The notes: generated by a model from the letters alone, not told the origin. 64,000 nt of DNA from Verrucomicrobiota bacterium (GCA_029560585.1 JAKQKQ010000246.1:1-64000); one strand, 5' to 3'; positions 8,171-17,297 are shown, numbered from the stretch's first letter. A program made the numbers and translations.

Positions 8171-9067
8171 TCAGGGTTTCACCAGCCGCTTGAGCCCATC
8201 AGCCCGTCCCACCGTGAATCCGTACAGGCACTCGACGGTGACGTAGATCTTGTTGCTCTTGGTGTCGGAGAAGCGGAGATAGCCGAAGGTCAGCCCGGTG
8301 GCCGGGTCGGTCACCGCGCCCGCCTCGTCGTAGCGGGCCGCCGGCACGAGGTAGCGCACCGCCACCGCGATGGCGCTGGGGTGGACCGCGAAACCGACCA
8401 ATTTCTCGGCGTGGCTCGGGGCGATCACGCCGGTCTCGTACAGCTCGAAGCCCGCCAGCCGCTTGATCCGGCTCTGTTCGACGGCAGGGCCGCTCAGCGA
8501 GATGTTGAACGCCTTGGCCACGACGTCGTCGGCCAAGAGGTTGGTGTAGTAGCCCGCGTCCAGGATGAGCGCCCGCCTATCAGAGGGCATCTTGGCCGCA
8601 CCACAGGCCTCGCGCACCGAGAGCACGCGCTTGTAGTCGAACGCGGTCGGGCCGATGGCGGGCACCGCGGGCGCGCCGTAGTTGGCGGCGGTCACCACCG
8701 AGAACACGTCCAGCAGCACATCGAGGGCCAACTGCCGGGCCGCGGCTTCGGCCAGCGGCTCCAGCACGCCGAAGGCGGTCTCGGCCAGCTCGCGGGCGGT
8801 CACGTGGACCGTCTTGAAGAAGTGGCGGCTGAGGGTCACCGGCACAGAGGCGACCGCCGAATCGCTGTTGGCGGTGTAGTCGCCGGCGAACTCGCCAGAC
8901 TTGGACGGCGCGCCCACCAGCGGCACGCGCACGGTGTCGCCCTTCTCCGCGGCATCGGGGGAGAAGTTGGTGCTGAAGGCCCCGAAGGGCAGCAGCTCGT
9001 CGGTGAATGCCGGCAGCGCGGTCTGCGCCACCCGGATGTCCTTGAGATTGGTCAGCGTGTTGGGCAT
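8171..9067 (-). CDS. Phage major capsid protein
   Basis: 298 aa, follows the protease-scaffold gene, with AAGGAA ahead of the ATG. The N-terminal arm (MPNTLTNLKDIRVAQTALPA) leads to a segment VTLSRHFFKTVHVTARELAE and a long helix-rich domain, then LAGFELYETGVIAP and a C-terminal beta region. This is the organisation of HK97-fold coat proteins. The adjoining protease supports maturation by cleavage of the scaffold. Some capsid subunits of this size lack a long delta domain, consistent with scaffold supplied by the upstream fusion. Confidence 0.8.
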   Translation of the reverse strand: MPNTLTNLKDIRVAQTALPAFTDELLPFGAFSTNFSPDAAEKGDTVRVPLVGAPSKSGEFAGDYTANSDSAVASVPVTLSRHFFKTVHVTARELAETAFGVLEPLAEAAARQLALDVLLDVFSVVTAANYGAPAVPAIGPTAFDYKRVLSVREACGAAKMPSDRRALILDAGYYTNLLADDVVAKAFNISLSGPAVEQSRIKRLAGFELYETGVIAPSHAEKLVGFAVHPSAIAVAVRYLVPAARYDEAGAVTDPATGLTFGYLRFSDTKSNKIYVTVECLYGFTVGRADGLKRLVKP

Positions 9068-9079
9068 GGGATCGGTTCC

Positions 9080-10396
9080 TTATCCGTTCGAGGTGGAGAG
9101 GGCCTTTTGGAGCGCGGCCTGCTGGCGCGCGGAGAGGCCCCGCCAGAAGATCGTCTGCTCGCGAGGGTCGGAGATCGCGCGGAATTTCTCGGCCAAACCC
9201 GCATCGGAATCGGCCTCGCCGGCGGCGCTCACCTTCGCGGGCGCGGAAGTCCCGGTCTCGGCGACAATGCGAGCCGCGCGGGCCGAGGCGCGTTTCTCGA
9301 GATCCTGCTCCTTGGCCTCCAGCTCGCGGTTGCGGGCGGTCAGGCCGGCAATCGAGCCACTCGCGGCCACCAGTTCGGCTCGGGACGCGTCACGCTCGGT
9401 GGTGAGGGCGGCGTTGGCCGCCTCCAGCTCCCCGACGCGTGCGTTGAGGGTTTCGGTGTTCCGCCCGGCCTCGGTCAGCAGTCCCTCGCGGGCCTGGGCG
9501 TCCGCCTCAAGTTTCGTGATGCACCCCCGCGCCTCGGCCAATTCGTCCTCGATGGTTCGGCTCATTGCCCGCGAGGGGGTGTCAACCGGCGCGGGTTTCA
9601 CATGGAGCCGGCGCAGCCGCGCCATGGCCTCGTCACGGTTTCGCACCACTCCCGCCAAGTTCAGCCGCTGCGCCATGCGGGCAGAGAAGCTCTGCCCTTC
9701 GAGGGCCTCCTCCGGGATCTTCCTTCCCCGCGCCAGCACCGCCGCCCGGAAATCCCCCGCGATCTCCTCGACCTGCGCCTGGAGCCAATCGCGCTGATCT
9801 CCCGTGAGCGGCACGCCGGGCACTCCCGCCCCCTTGAATTTGCCCGCCGCGAACACCTCGACCTTCAGGCCCTCGGCCTTGAGGCGCTCCGAGGAGTCCA
9901 CCAGGACCCGGACCACCCCGATGCTTCCCACCCGTGCGCTGGGCGTGGCATAGATCGCATCGGCCTGACTCGCGACCCAGTAGGCCGCGCTGCACATCTC
10001 GCCCGCCGTGAAGGCGTACACGTACTTGTCGCGAGAGACCTCTGCCACCGCCGCTGCCAATTCCGGCGTTCCGTTGACCGCGCCCCCCGGCGAGTCGATG
10101 TCGAGGAAAAGCGCCTGGACGTCCTCCCTCCGCCCGGCCTCCTCGACCGCCGCGATCAGATTCTCGGTGTCGGTCGCCCCAAACAGGATCGACTCGATGA
10201 TCCCAGGCCGCCGCAGCATGGGACCGCGGATCGACACCACGCCGATGCCGTCATCCAATTCGAGAAGATTGCTTGCGGGTTTGTCCGGAAACTCAGCCTG
10301 CTGGTCAAACATCCCGGCTTTCGCCGCCAACGCCCGCAGCGCGTCGGGGCAGATCAGCCAGGGGTGGCGAGAAAGCATGGCGTCGGTCGCGGGCAC
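9080..10396 (-). CDS. Phage S49-family capsid maturation protease fused to scaffold
   Basis: 438 aa. Residues about 50-250 form an SppA/ClpP-like protease: LDIDSPGG near 98-105, then CSAAYW with the probable nucleophile Ser136, then VGSIGVV. Residues about 280-370 are a charged coiled coil (ELAEAR, LEAANAALTTERD), a typical scaffold domain carried as a C-terminal fusion, as in lambda C/Nu3. The product cleaves scaffold and itself during prohead maturation. The gene is separated from the portal by a rightward moron, an inserted arrangement in an otherwise conserved head module. Confidence 0.85.
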   Translation of the reverse strand: MPATDAMLSRHPWLICPDALRALAAKAGMFDQQAEFPDKPASNLLELDDGIGVVSIRGPMLRRPGIIESILFGATDTENLIAAVEEAGRREDVQALFLDIDSPGGAVNGTPELAAAVAEVSRDKYVYAFTAGEMCSAAYWVASQADAIYATPSARVGSIGVVRVLVDSSERLKAEGLKVEVFAAGKFKGAGVPGVPLTGDQRDWLQAQVEEIAGDFRAAVLARGRKIPEEALEGQSFSARMAQRLNLAGVVRNRDEAMARLRRLHVKPAPVDTPSRAMSRTIEDELAEARGCITKLEADAQAREGLLTEAGRNTETLNARVGELEAANAALTTERDASRAELVAASGSIAGLTARNRELEAKEQDLEKRASARAARIVAETGTSAPAKVSAAGEADSDAGLAEKFRAISDPREQTIFWRGLSARQQAALQKALSTSNG

Positions 10397-10457
10397 GACC
10401 GGAATCCGCTGTCAAAGCACGATCCGGACGTGCGAGAATGGCCCACACGGTCAAGAC

Positions 10458-11366
10458 ATGACACTGCGTGACGAACTAATCCGCACCGCCCTCGAGTGGC
10501 AGCGCATCTACGGCAATGCCCCCTCGATCACGGGAGCATTAGGGGAGTACGACGCCGCAATGCTGGTGGGGTGTTCGGAGGAGGCGTACCGCAAGCAGAT
10601 GGCGCTCCGCTCTGTTGTTGCACCGGGCCACGACTTCGAGCACGACGGCAAACGCTATCAGGTGAGGGCTAACCGGCCGAGTGGGCGACCCGGCTCCCCG
10701 GTCACGCTCGTTAACAAGCCCAAGAAACTCGATTGGGATTTCTTTGTCTGGGTCCACTACTACGAGGACTTCACCCTGCGCGAAGCGTGGCTTTGGCCGA
10801 CGAGTGATTTCGTCGCGGCCTTTTCTCACAAAAACCGCCTATCTCCAGAAGACATGCGGCGTGGGAAGCGCCTTTTCGAAGCACCCGGTCCAACGAGTTC
10901 CTTCGTAAAGATCGCTGAGGAGCGCCCCGTTTTACGTCGTGTCCTGATGCCACTGCCGAAATTTCTTGGCCTCAAGCGTTATCCGGGTTTATGCACACAC
11001 CCTGATGCAGTGGACCAGTACTGGGTTCACTCACGAGGCGGCAAACGCTTCATCACGAGCGGGCAGCCGCCGGATGGGTTTCGATGGTTCGGCTTATACC
11101 TCGGCGGCAACAACGAGTATATTTTTCTGATGTGGTCAGTGGGCGGTCGCCGTTTCTGGTTCTACTGCTGCTATGCCCAAGTCCTCTCGGAAGACGGAAA
11201 TCTCTGGGGCCCCACCCTGGACACCCTCGACGAGGCGCTCCGGCGCTGGGATCGGGAAAATGGTGACGTCGTCTTCAGTAGTCCGTGGGGCTGGCTCGAC
11301 ACTCAGAGTCTGAAGTTCGATCAGGACGATCTTTTTCCAGGAACGGCCGAAGTCTGGGACAGCTGA
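10458..11366 (+). CDS. Conserved-looking accessory protein of unknown function (moron, 302 aa)
   Basis: The start at 10458 (MTLRDELIRTALEWQRIYG) is chosen because upstream in-frame codons lie over the protease gene on the other strand. The N-terminal 120 residues (APSITGALGEYDAAMLVG, RYQVRANRPSGRPGS, WDFFVWVHYYEDF, EAWLW) read as a compact alpha/beta domain of a type I recall in uncharacterised accessory proteins near restriction or defence genes. The C-terminal 170 residues are rich in aromatic residues and have several cysteines. The gene opposes the phage operon, and its last 46 bases overlap the portal gene's 3' end antiparallel. A defence or superinfection role is possible but unproven. 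Confidence 0.7.
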   Translation: MTLRDELIRTALEWQRIYGNAPSITGALGEYDAAMLVGCSEEAYRKQMALRSVVAPGHDFEHDGKRYQVRANRPSGRPGSPVTLVNKPKKLDWDFFVWVHYYEDFTLREAWLWPTSDFVAAFSHKNRLSPEDMRRGKRLFEAPGPTSSFVKIAEERPVLRRVLMPLPKFLGLKRYPGLCTHPDAVDQYWVHSRGGKRFITSGQPPDGFRWFGLYLGGNNEYIFLMWSVGGRRFWFYCCYAQVLSEDGNLWGPTLDTLDEALRRWDRENGDVVFSSPWGWLDTQSLKFDQDDLFPGTAEVWDS

Positions 11367-12832
11367 TCCGCATCTGGGACGACCGGTGCCGACTTTGCCG
11401 CACCACTTGCGGGTCGATACAGCATCTCCACCGGCACCTCCCATCGTTCCGCCGTTTCTAGGATCATCTTCGCATCGCGGGCACGGCGTTCTAACTCCTC
11501 GCCAAACTCCGCGCCGAGTTCCGCAAAGTGGTCCGATAGTGTTTTGAGCCCCATCTCCACGTCAGCTCGGTTCTGCTGCGCTTCACGCCCGGCATCCACC
11601 GAGACCCTTTTCGGACACGTACACGCGATTTTGTGCCAACCGGGAACATTCGGCAGCAATCCCCTCTCAATGGCATCCCCGATCACGTAGGCCCAGACGG
11701 GTGTGAGGAACCGCCCGATGAGGACCATCTGTCGGAACGAGAAACGCCGGTCTGCCTTGGCGACGACGAGCCGCACGCCGGCACCGCCAATGCGAGAGGA
11801 ATCGGCAGCGAATTCAAACGGAAGCACGCCAAGGGCCGAGTCGCGGCGAAGATGTTCCAGAAAACCGGTAAAGGTTGGGCTGGGGCGTCCCGATTGGAAG
11901 CTGTCGAGTTCCTCTCCCGGCTTGAGCGCGACGAGCTTGCCGCCGACGATCTTTTGAAGGGATACAGGATCGCTTGAGCCGATTTCGGCGGCCCCGATCT
12001 GGAAATCCCCGGTGTCCTCGTCGGTCAGGTCCCTCGGGCTCTTGAGCACGCGGGCGATATCGCAGTTGTCCTTGACGGCGTGCTTTTCCAGGGCGAGCAG
12101 CTCCATCTCGTCCAAGACGTTGTTGATCGAATGCTGGATGACCGGGGCCGCCCGCACCGCGCTGGCGCTCTCGGGCTCGAAGACGTGCAGCACCGAGGCT
12201 GCCGGCACATCGATGCCCTCGCCGTCGTCCTCGAGGATGCGGTAGAATTGCGGTCTCCCCGCAGCGTCCAACCCGATCCCGTCCACGGTGCCCTCGCGGT
12301 CGCCCTCCCCGACCCGGTGGGCCTCGATCAACTGGATGACCGGTTCCCCGACCGCGTCGCGGGTCTTGAGGACGAAGTATTCGCCATCGATATCGACCCC
12401 TCGGCAGACGATGGACTGGCATTCCTCGAAGCTGAAGCGGCCCGTCACCTCGCATCGCGCCGACCACGACTTGAAATACGCCTCGGCCTGGCGGTTCCAC
12501 TCGGGGTCCGGGGACTGGGCCTGCGGGCGGATGCCATCCCCCGTGGAATAGATGGCCATGTCCCCGACCAGCTCGCGCACGAAGCCGGAATTCTTGGAGA
12601 GGTATCGGGAGCGACGCACCAGCTCGGTGCGGACCGAAGGCGCGAGATCCCGCTTGGCGTCGCCAGGGGCCGCGCCGGGGACACGGCCACGCGCCTGGGA
12701 TTGATTGGCGCCCTCGTATGGGGATCCGTAGCCGCCGAACGCCCACCTCAATGCGCCGGCCATGAAACGCGAGAACCGCCCGGTCTGCGGGTGGCCGTTC
12801 ATTGCAGCAATGATCCGGTTGCGCCGAGTCAT
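11321..12832 (-). CDS. Phage portal protein, lambda family
   Basis: 503 aa from the ATG at 12832, which overlaps the gpW-like stop as ATGA (a further in-frame upstream ATG is rejected). Features of lambda gpB-type portals: RTELVRRSRYLSKNSGFVRE near the start, then DIDGEYFVLKTRD, an acidic loop, RRDSALGVLPFEFA and RIGGAGVRLVVAKADRRF. It forms the dodecameric ring for DNA entry. The C-terminal 15 codons overlap the opposing moron gene. Confidence 0.9.
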   Translation of the reverse strand: MTRRNRIIAAMNGHPQTGRFSRFMAGALRWAFGGYGSPYEGANQSQARGRVPGAAPGDAKRDLAPSVRTELVRRSRYLSKNSGFVRELVGDMAIYSTGDGIRPQAQSPDPEWNRQAEAYFKSWSARCEVTGRFSFEECQSIVCRGVDIDGEYFVLKTRDAVGEPVIQLIEAHRVGEGDREGTVDGIGLDAAGRPQFYRILEDDGEGIDVPAASVLHVFEPESASAVRAAPVIQHSINNVLDEMELLALEKHAVKDNCDIARVLKSPRDLTDEDTGDFQIGAAEIGSSDPVSLQKIVGGKLVALKPGEELDSFQSGRPSPTFTGFLEHLRRDSALGVLPFEFAADSSRIGGAGVRLVVAKADRRFSFRQMVLIGRFLTPVWAYVIGDAIERGLLPNVPGWHKIACTCPKRVSVDAGREAQQNRADVEMGLKTLSDHFAELGAEFGEELERRARDAKMILETAERWEVPVEMLYRPASGAAKSAPVVPDADQLSQTSAVPGKRSS

Positions 12833-13080
12833 AGGGCGATCCGGCTGACGCTGGATTGCGCGGCCCTCCGGGTGCGGCCGTACACCTCGGGGGCCAGCTT
12901 CCGCAGGGCATCCTGGCAGGCGGCGATGACCGTGTGGATCTCGTCCAGCCGCCGTTTGACGACCGACGTGCCCCCGTCGCCCCACTGCACGAGCGTCTTC
13001 TTGAGCTCAGCCTTGTGGATGCCAAGGATCTCCTCGACCTCCGCACGCGTGAAACCGACCGAATAATCGGGGACCGCCAT
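12829..13080 (-). CDS. gpW-like head-tail connector (83 aa)
   Basis: Small, helical and charged (MAVPDYSVGFTRAEVEEILG, VVKRRLDEIHTVIAACQDAL), encoded between terminase and portal as is lambda W. gpW-type proteins join head and tail and stabilise packaged DNA. It ends in ATGA with the portal start. The upstream NdpA-RelA/SpoT moron separates it from the terminase gene. Confidence 0.65.
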   Translation of the reverse strand: MAVPDYSVGFTRAEVEEILGIHKAELKKTLVQWGDGGTSVVKRRLDEIHTVIAACQDALRKLAPEVYGRTRRAAQSSVSRIAL

Positions 13081-13229
13081 CGAGCCGCGAGGGGTGTCAA
13101 TCGGGACGACGCCGTTTCTGCAACCATGTCTTGGTGGGCCCCGCGTCGTTTGCGGCTGCCACTTGGGTCTCCCGCGCGGCGGCCCGACGCAGCGGCTATC
13201 GGCGCCATGCCGAATCCCTTAACAAGTCC

Positions 13230-13257
13230 TTGTCCCCAGTCGCCGCCCTGCTATTGT
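13230..13257 (+). promoter_or_regulatory. Possible promoter of the NdpA-RelA/SpoT operon
   Basis: TTGTCC, 16 bases, TATTGT, 39 bases before the NdpA-like start codon; a strong ribosome site (AGGAAGGAG) lies between. This fits independent expression of the moron from the prophage. Confidence 0.4.
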
Positions 13258-13296
13258 ACTTGTAGCGCCTGATCTTCGGACAGGAAGGAGTCCCCA

Positions 13297-14379
13297 ATGC
13301 CCGACGAGCTTTCGAACCTCAAGTTGGAACGCCTCATCGTTCACGAAGCCTTTCTCAGTTCGGATCTCGAAGCCGGGCGAACCCCGCAGCAGAGCGACGC
13401 CTTCGTGACCCTCGATCCGAAGGGCGAGGCGCTTCTCGCCAAACGACTCGTCGATGCCCTGAGCTCCGATAGCCACAGCATAGAGATGCAGGTCGAAAAC
13501 GACGCAGAAGATTCCACGTTTGCCGTCGCCACTCGCCTGTTAGACCTCCCCAATCCCGAATTCATCGCGAGCACGAAGGACATCGCCGGTCGGCTCATTC
13601 GGGCTCAAGCTGCCGGCACAATCAAACCTGGCATCTGCATTGTCCTCCAGGGCACAACCGGACCGAATTCCAGCCCCTCGCGGTTCTTGGCGATACTGAA
13701 AGCCGAAGCGGATGCTGGATTCATCAAGGAAGTCTCCGATCATGCGGTGACCCTCAAGTACATCAACGAAATGGTCCTCGGCGCCCAACAGCGCCTCTAC
13801 AAGATCGGCTGCTTCATCGACGGGTCCCGACCATCAGCACCTGTCGCGGACGGAGCCGCGCGCGACCCCGACGATTTCACTGTCCTGATCTACGACCACC
13901 AGATGACGGCGACCGGCGACAATCCAGCGGCGCGCTATTTCTACTCCACATTCCTTGGCTGCAAGATCGCGGTAACATCCTCCAGGTTGACCAAGGGATT
14001 CTACGACGTGACCTCGGATTATATCGCGCGCGCGAATTTCTCCCCGCAACAACGCGTAGAAGTACAAAATCACCTGACCTCCTACCTGAAGTCCAACGAA
14101 CCGCGGATCGAGCCGAGGGTTTTTGCCGACCGCTATCTCCCAAGTCCGATGCGGGCTGCCTACCTCGATGCGCTATGGAAGTCCGCCTTCCCGCGGCGGC
14201 CCGTCCAAAAGGACACGGCACTCATCAGTGGGCGCTTGCGCATCCGCCGCATGCAGTTTTCATCCAACGTGCGTATCGTCGCTCCTTCCGATAGTTTTGC
14301 GGCGACCGTCAAAGTCGCTGGAGCGCGCGACGGATGGACGGAAGTCAAGATCAAGGGTGACATCACGCAGCAGCAGTGA
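13297..14379 (+). CDS. NdpA-like nucleoid-associated protein (NA37 family)
   Basis: 360 aa. The sequence follows the 37-kDa nucleoid-associated protein pattern: an N-terminal LERLIVHEAFLSS strand-helix, then a central FLAILKAEADAGFIKE and a long C-terminal region with DDFTVLIYDHQM, ARYFYSTFLGC and SDYIARANFSPQQRVEV. Family members bind nucleoid DNA; their exact role is unclear. It is the first gene of a two-gene rightward unit with a strong SD (AGGAAGGAG). Its stop overlaps the next start (GTGA), so the two proteins are likely made in a fixed ratio. Low-level homology of the C-terminal part was not checked. Confidence 0.75.
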   Translation: MPDELSNLKLERLIVHEAFLSSDLEAGRTPQQSDAFVTLDPKGEALLAKRLVDALSSDSHSIEMQVENDAEDSTFAVATRLLDLPNPEFIASTKDIAGRLIRAQAAGTIKPGICIVLQGTTGPNSSPSRFLAILKAEADAGFIKEVSDHAVTLKYINEMVLGAQQRLYKIGCFIDGSRPSAPVADGAARDPDDFTVLIYDHQMTATGDNPAARYFYSTFLGCKIAVTSSRLTKGFYDVTSDYIARANFSPQQRVEVQNHLTSYLKSNEPRIEPRVFADRYLPSPMRAAYLDALWKSAFPRRPVQKDTALISGRLRIRRMQFSSNVRIVAPSDSFAATVKVAGARDGWTEVKIKGDITQQQ

Positions 14380-15371
14380 ACGAGGAGGATCTCAGGGCAA
14401 AGTACGAGCAACAGCGCCCTTTCCTTCAGGCGTGGGGTGAAGCCGTTGCGCACGAGATCCTGTCCCGTCTGGTCAAGGAGATCGGACCGGACCGGTCCCT
14501 CGACGAGTTTCTCAAGATACCACCGAAACCTCGAATCAAGACGACGCGGTCCTTCCTCGCCAAGGCGGTCAGCGCGGGAAACCGATACGCCTGCCCGTTG
14601 GATGAAATCACCGACAAGGTAGGGGTGCGGTTTGTGGTTCTCCTGCGGACGGAAATTGGTATTGTCGCCCAGATCGTCGAGCGGTGCGAGCGTTGGCAAG
14701 CCGAGAAGAGCCGCGATTTTGACGCCGAGCGCTGCGAGCGCCCACATCATTTCGATTACCAATCAGTGCACTACATTGTCCGCAGCCTTAGGCCCGAAAC
14801 GATGGACGGAGTTGAGATTCCGACGGGAACGCCCTGCGAAGTTCAAATACGGACGTTGCTCCAACACGCCTATGCCGAGCTTGCCCATGATACGACGTAC
14901 AAGCCATCTCTCGCCGTGGATCACGTTGTCAGACGCGAGATCGCCAAGAGCGCAGCACTCGTTGAAGCTACCGACGATATTTTCGTCGGTGTGAAAGGAC
15001 GGATCGAATCGGTTCATCAGGAATTGCGCCGCGTCCACTCCGCCCTGATGGAAGTGTACGAGGCCAGAGTTGGCCCAGTGACGGACAGATCCCCGAGGCT
15101 GACCTATTGCTTGCTTGATCCGTATCGCGATCATCTGGCCGAAATGACCCCGGCGACACTGGCTCAGTTCCTTGACCAGCACGATTTCGTTCCAGATCGT
15201 ATCCGCCAACGTGCCTCGCTCTCCGTCCTCTACAGCGATCCTTGTGTTATTGCTCTGTACTTTTTTGTCCAGAACCACCCGGACTTGTTGCCTGAGCGTT
15301 GGCCCGTCGATCGCACGCACCTGGAGATGATTTACTGCGACCTCGGCATTTCGACTGAGGGTCGCCTGTAG
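14376..15371 (+). CDS. RelA/SpoT-type nucleotidyltransferase, alarmone synthetase-like
   Basis: 331 aa, GTG start overlapping the NdpA stop. The synthetase motifs are all visible: basic KPRIKTTRSF (51-60), D80 in DEITDKVGVRFVVLL, YQSVHY (128-133), EVQIRT (155-160), and HDTTYK (171-176). These are the nucleotide-binding and catalytic signatures of small alarmone synthetases and of toxSAS toxins, which pyrophosphorylate nucleotides or tRNA. There is no HD hydrolase domain. Residues about 200-331 form an extra C-terminal domain without recognised family. Context suggests a toxin or effector under control of the NdpA-like partner. A purely regulatory role cannot be excluded. Confidence 0.8.
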   Translation: MNEEDLRAKYEQQRPFLQAWGEAVAHEILSRLVKEIGPDRSLDEFLKIPPKPRIKTTRSFLAKAVSAGNRYACPLDEITDKVGVRFVVLLRTEIGIVAQIVERCERWQAEKSRDFDAERCERPHHFDYQSVHYIVRSLRPETMDGVEIPTGTPCEVQIRTLLQHAYAELAHDTTYKPSLAVDHVVRREIAKSAALVEATDDIFVGVKGRIESVHQELRRVHSALMEVYEARVGPVTDRSPRLTYCLLDPYRDHLAEMTPATLAQFLDQHDFVPDRIRQRASLSVLYSDPCVIALYFFVQNHPDLLPERWPVDRTHLEMIYCDLGISTEGRL

Positions 15372-15404
15372 GTTAGACGCGCCACCCCTCTGGTTCGCAG
15401 CGAT

Positions 15405-17297
15405 TCACCCAATCTCGGCATTCCGTTTGCTGTCCTCTGTCCCAGGTGCCTCCGGGTCCGCCATCGCATCCCTCCCGACCAGCTTGAGCATCACCGCCGC
15501 AACGCACTGCATGGCCTCGGCGTCCCATAGGTGCTGATCGCGGTTGCCGATCTGCTCCCAGACCGGTTTGTTGTTCTTCTTCACCCGGCGCTCGCCATCC
15601 ATCTGGCGCGCGTATTCCTCGCCCACGTCCTCGGGGACCTCCCACGTCAGTCCTTGCCCAGGGTCTTGATTCCTCCGCAGCCGCGCGAGGATATCTTTGC
15701 AGCTCAGGTTCGACCAGCGGTGGAGGAAGCATGATTGGCCCCGGCCCAGGACGATCTTCTGCCGCGGCGAGTAGAAACGATGCGCGGGCGCAGTCCCGCC
15801 GCGCCGGCGGTGGACGAATGTCGGGCGGCCGTCGCCGACCAGCGCGATCCAACCGCGCGCTGCGCACTGTCGGTAGACCTCGTAGCTGGCATAGCCGGCA
15901 TCGACGAACACGAGGCCCCGGTGGACGCCGAAGCGTTCCTGCAACGTCTCGACATCCTCCCAGGAGGGCAGCCTTTCCCACCAGAGAAGCCGCGAGGAAC
16001 CATTCGCGGCCCACGACCGCACGACCGCCCACATGTGATCCATCTGCACGTCCACGGTGAGGAAACGGAGCGGGATGGTGGCGACGCCCTCGGGGAAGGG
16101 CGGGCCGAGGATGCGGCCGTGCGCGTCGATGCCGCCCTCATCGGCCCATGGCTCGCCCATCCGATAGCCGCCCCTGCGGATCTCGACGCGGAAGTCCTCG
16201 CTATCCTCGCCCCAAGTCTGCGCGAGGCGCTTCATGCGGAATTCTTTCAATAGCGAGGCGTCGCCCCTGCGGTACGCGGCCACGGCCTTGTGCCATTCCT
16301 CGACCAGGTCGCGCCAGTCCATGTGGGCCATGGCGTTCCATCGAAAACCGACGCGGTCTTCGGGAGCATCGGGGTTACGCGGCGTGAATCGCCACTCCCG
16401 GAGTAGATCTTTTTGGAGTTCCTTCGAGTACGGCATCCGCTCGGCGCAGTGCGGGCACTCGTAGGCGACGGTCTTGCGCATATCGCGCCATTTCCAGGTG
16501 CCATCGCCATGGCGCGTGCGCTCGCTGTCCTCCCACACGATGCCACCGGGACGGTTGGGGTCCTTATCCCACTGGAGGGCGAACCAGCCCCGGCAGCACG
16601 GGCAGCGGACTTCGAGTTCCCGTTGGTCGCTGTCCTCCCAGGCCAAGTCGGCCTCGTCTCCGTCCTCGGCGCCGGTGGAGAGGTTCAGGATCACCCGCGA
16701 GGTGCGGAAGGAGGTGGTTCGCTTGCGGAGCTGCTCGAGGTGGCCCTGCGGGTAGAGCCAGACCTCGTCGTTGACCTGGATCGCGACCGAGAGGCTCTGG
16801 AGGTTGCTGGGCGTGGCCGCGCCCTGGACCACGAGAAACATGTGGTTGAAGAGGATCGTGGTCGTCCGCTTCTTGTGGCGATTGGCGGGGAAGTGGTAGC
16901 GCAGCGGCGCGCATCGCTCGAGCATCGGCATGAGCCGGAACTCGGCGAAGTCCTTGGCCTTGTCGTCGGTCTGGGCGTTCCACTGCGCGGGGCCGGGCCG
17001 ATGCTTGATCGTCCATGCGAGGAACACCTGGGCGATGAGGCTTTTCACGCTCTGGACCGAAGCCTGGATCGTCACCTCGATCCCGGTGCGGTTGCGCAGC
17101 ACATCGAGCGGCTCCTTTGCGTAGGGGTGCAGGTTGATGTCGAAGGGGCCGGGCTGGGACATCTCCTCGCCCACGGTGATGTGCTCCGCGGCCCACTCCC
17201 ATATGGGCCGGTCGTCGACCACCGGGACGCAATCGAAGAACGCGTGAAGGAGCGGGTCGGGTCCGCGCCGTTTAGCGGTAGGCGATGGAGATGTCAT
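15405..17297 (-). CDS. Terminase large subunit, lambda GpA family
   Basis: 630 aa from the ATG at 17297 (MTSPSPTAKRRGPDPLLHAF), chosen because it overlaps the small subunit gene end. The N-terminal ATPase part has VTIQASVQSVKSLIAQVFLA with the degenerate Walker A of the family and later zinc-finger-like CPCC and CPHC pairs. The C-terminal nuclease has LTVDVQMDHMWAVV and FVDAGY, with acidic metal-binding residues. It cuts and packages DNA with the small subunit. It is followed convergently by the RelA/SpoT gene with 33 bases between. Confidence 0.93.
   Translation of the reverse strand: MTSPSPTAKRRGPDPLLHAFFDCVPVVDDRPIWEWAAEHITVGEEMSQPGPFDINLHPYAKEPLDVLRNRTGIEVTIQASVQSVKSLIAQVFLAWTIKHRPGPAQWNAQTDDKAKDFAEFRLMPMLERCAPLRYHFPANRHKKRTTTILFNHMFLVVQGAATPSNLQSLSVAIQVNDEVWLYPQGHLEQLRKRTTSFRTSRVILNLSTGAEDGDEADLAWEDSDQRELEVRCPCCRGWFALQWDKDPNRPGGIVWEDSERTRHGDGTWKWRDMRKTVAYECPHCAERMPYSKELQKDLLREWRFTPRNPDAPEDRVGFRWNAMAHMDWRDLVEEWHKAVAAYRRGDASLLKEFRMKRLAQTWGEDSEDFRVEIRRGGYRMGEPWADEGGIDAHGRILGPPFPEGVATIPLRFLTVDVQMDHMWAVVRSWAANGSSRLLWWERLPSWEDVETLQERFGVHRGLVFVDAGYASYEVYRQCAARGWIALVGDGRPTFVHRRRGGTAPAHRFYSPRQKIVLGRGQSCFLHRWSNLSCKDILARLRRNQDPGQGLTWEVPEDVGEEYARQMDGERRVKKNNKPVWEQIGNRDQHLWDAEAMQCVAAVMLKLVGRDAMADPEAPGTEDSKRNAEIG

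Noticed and set aside
7292-10471. 1059-codon rightward open frame
   Set aside because: Runs antiparallel over capsid and protease genes; Arg/His/Gly-rich translation typical of GC-rich shadow frames.
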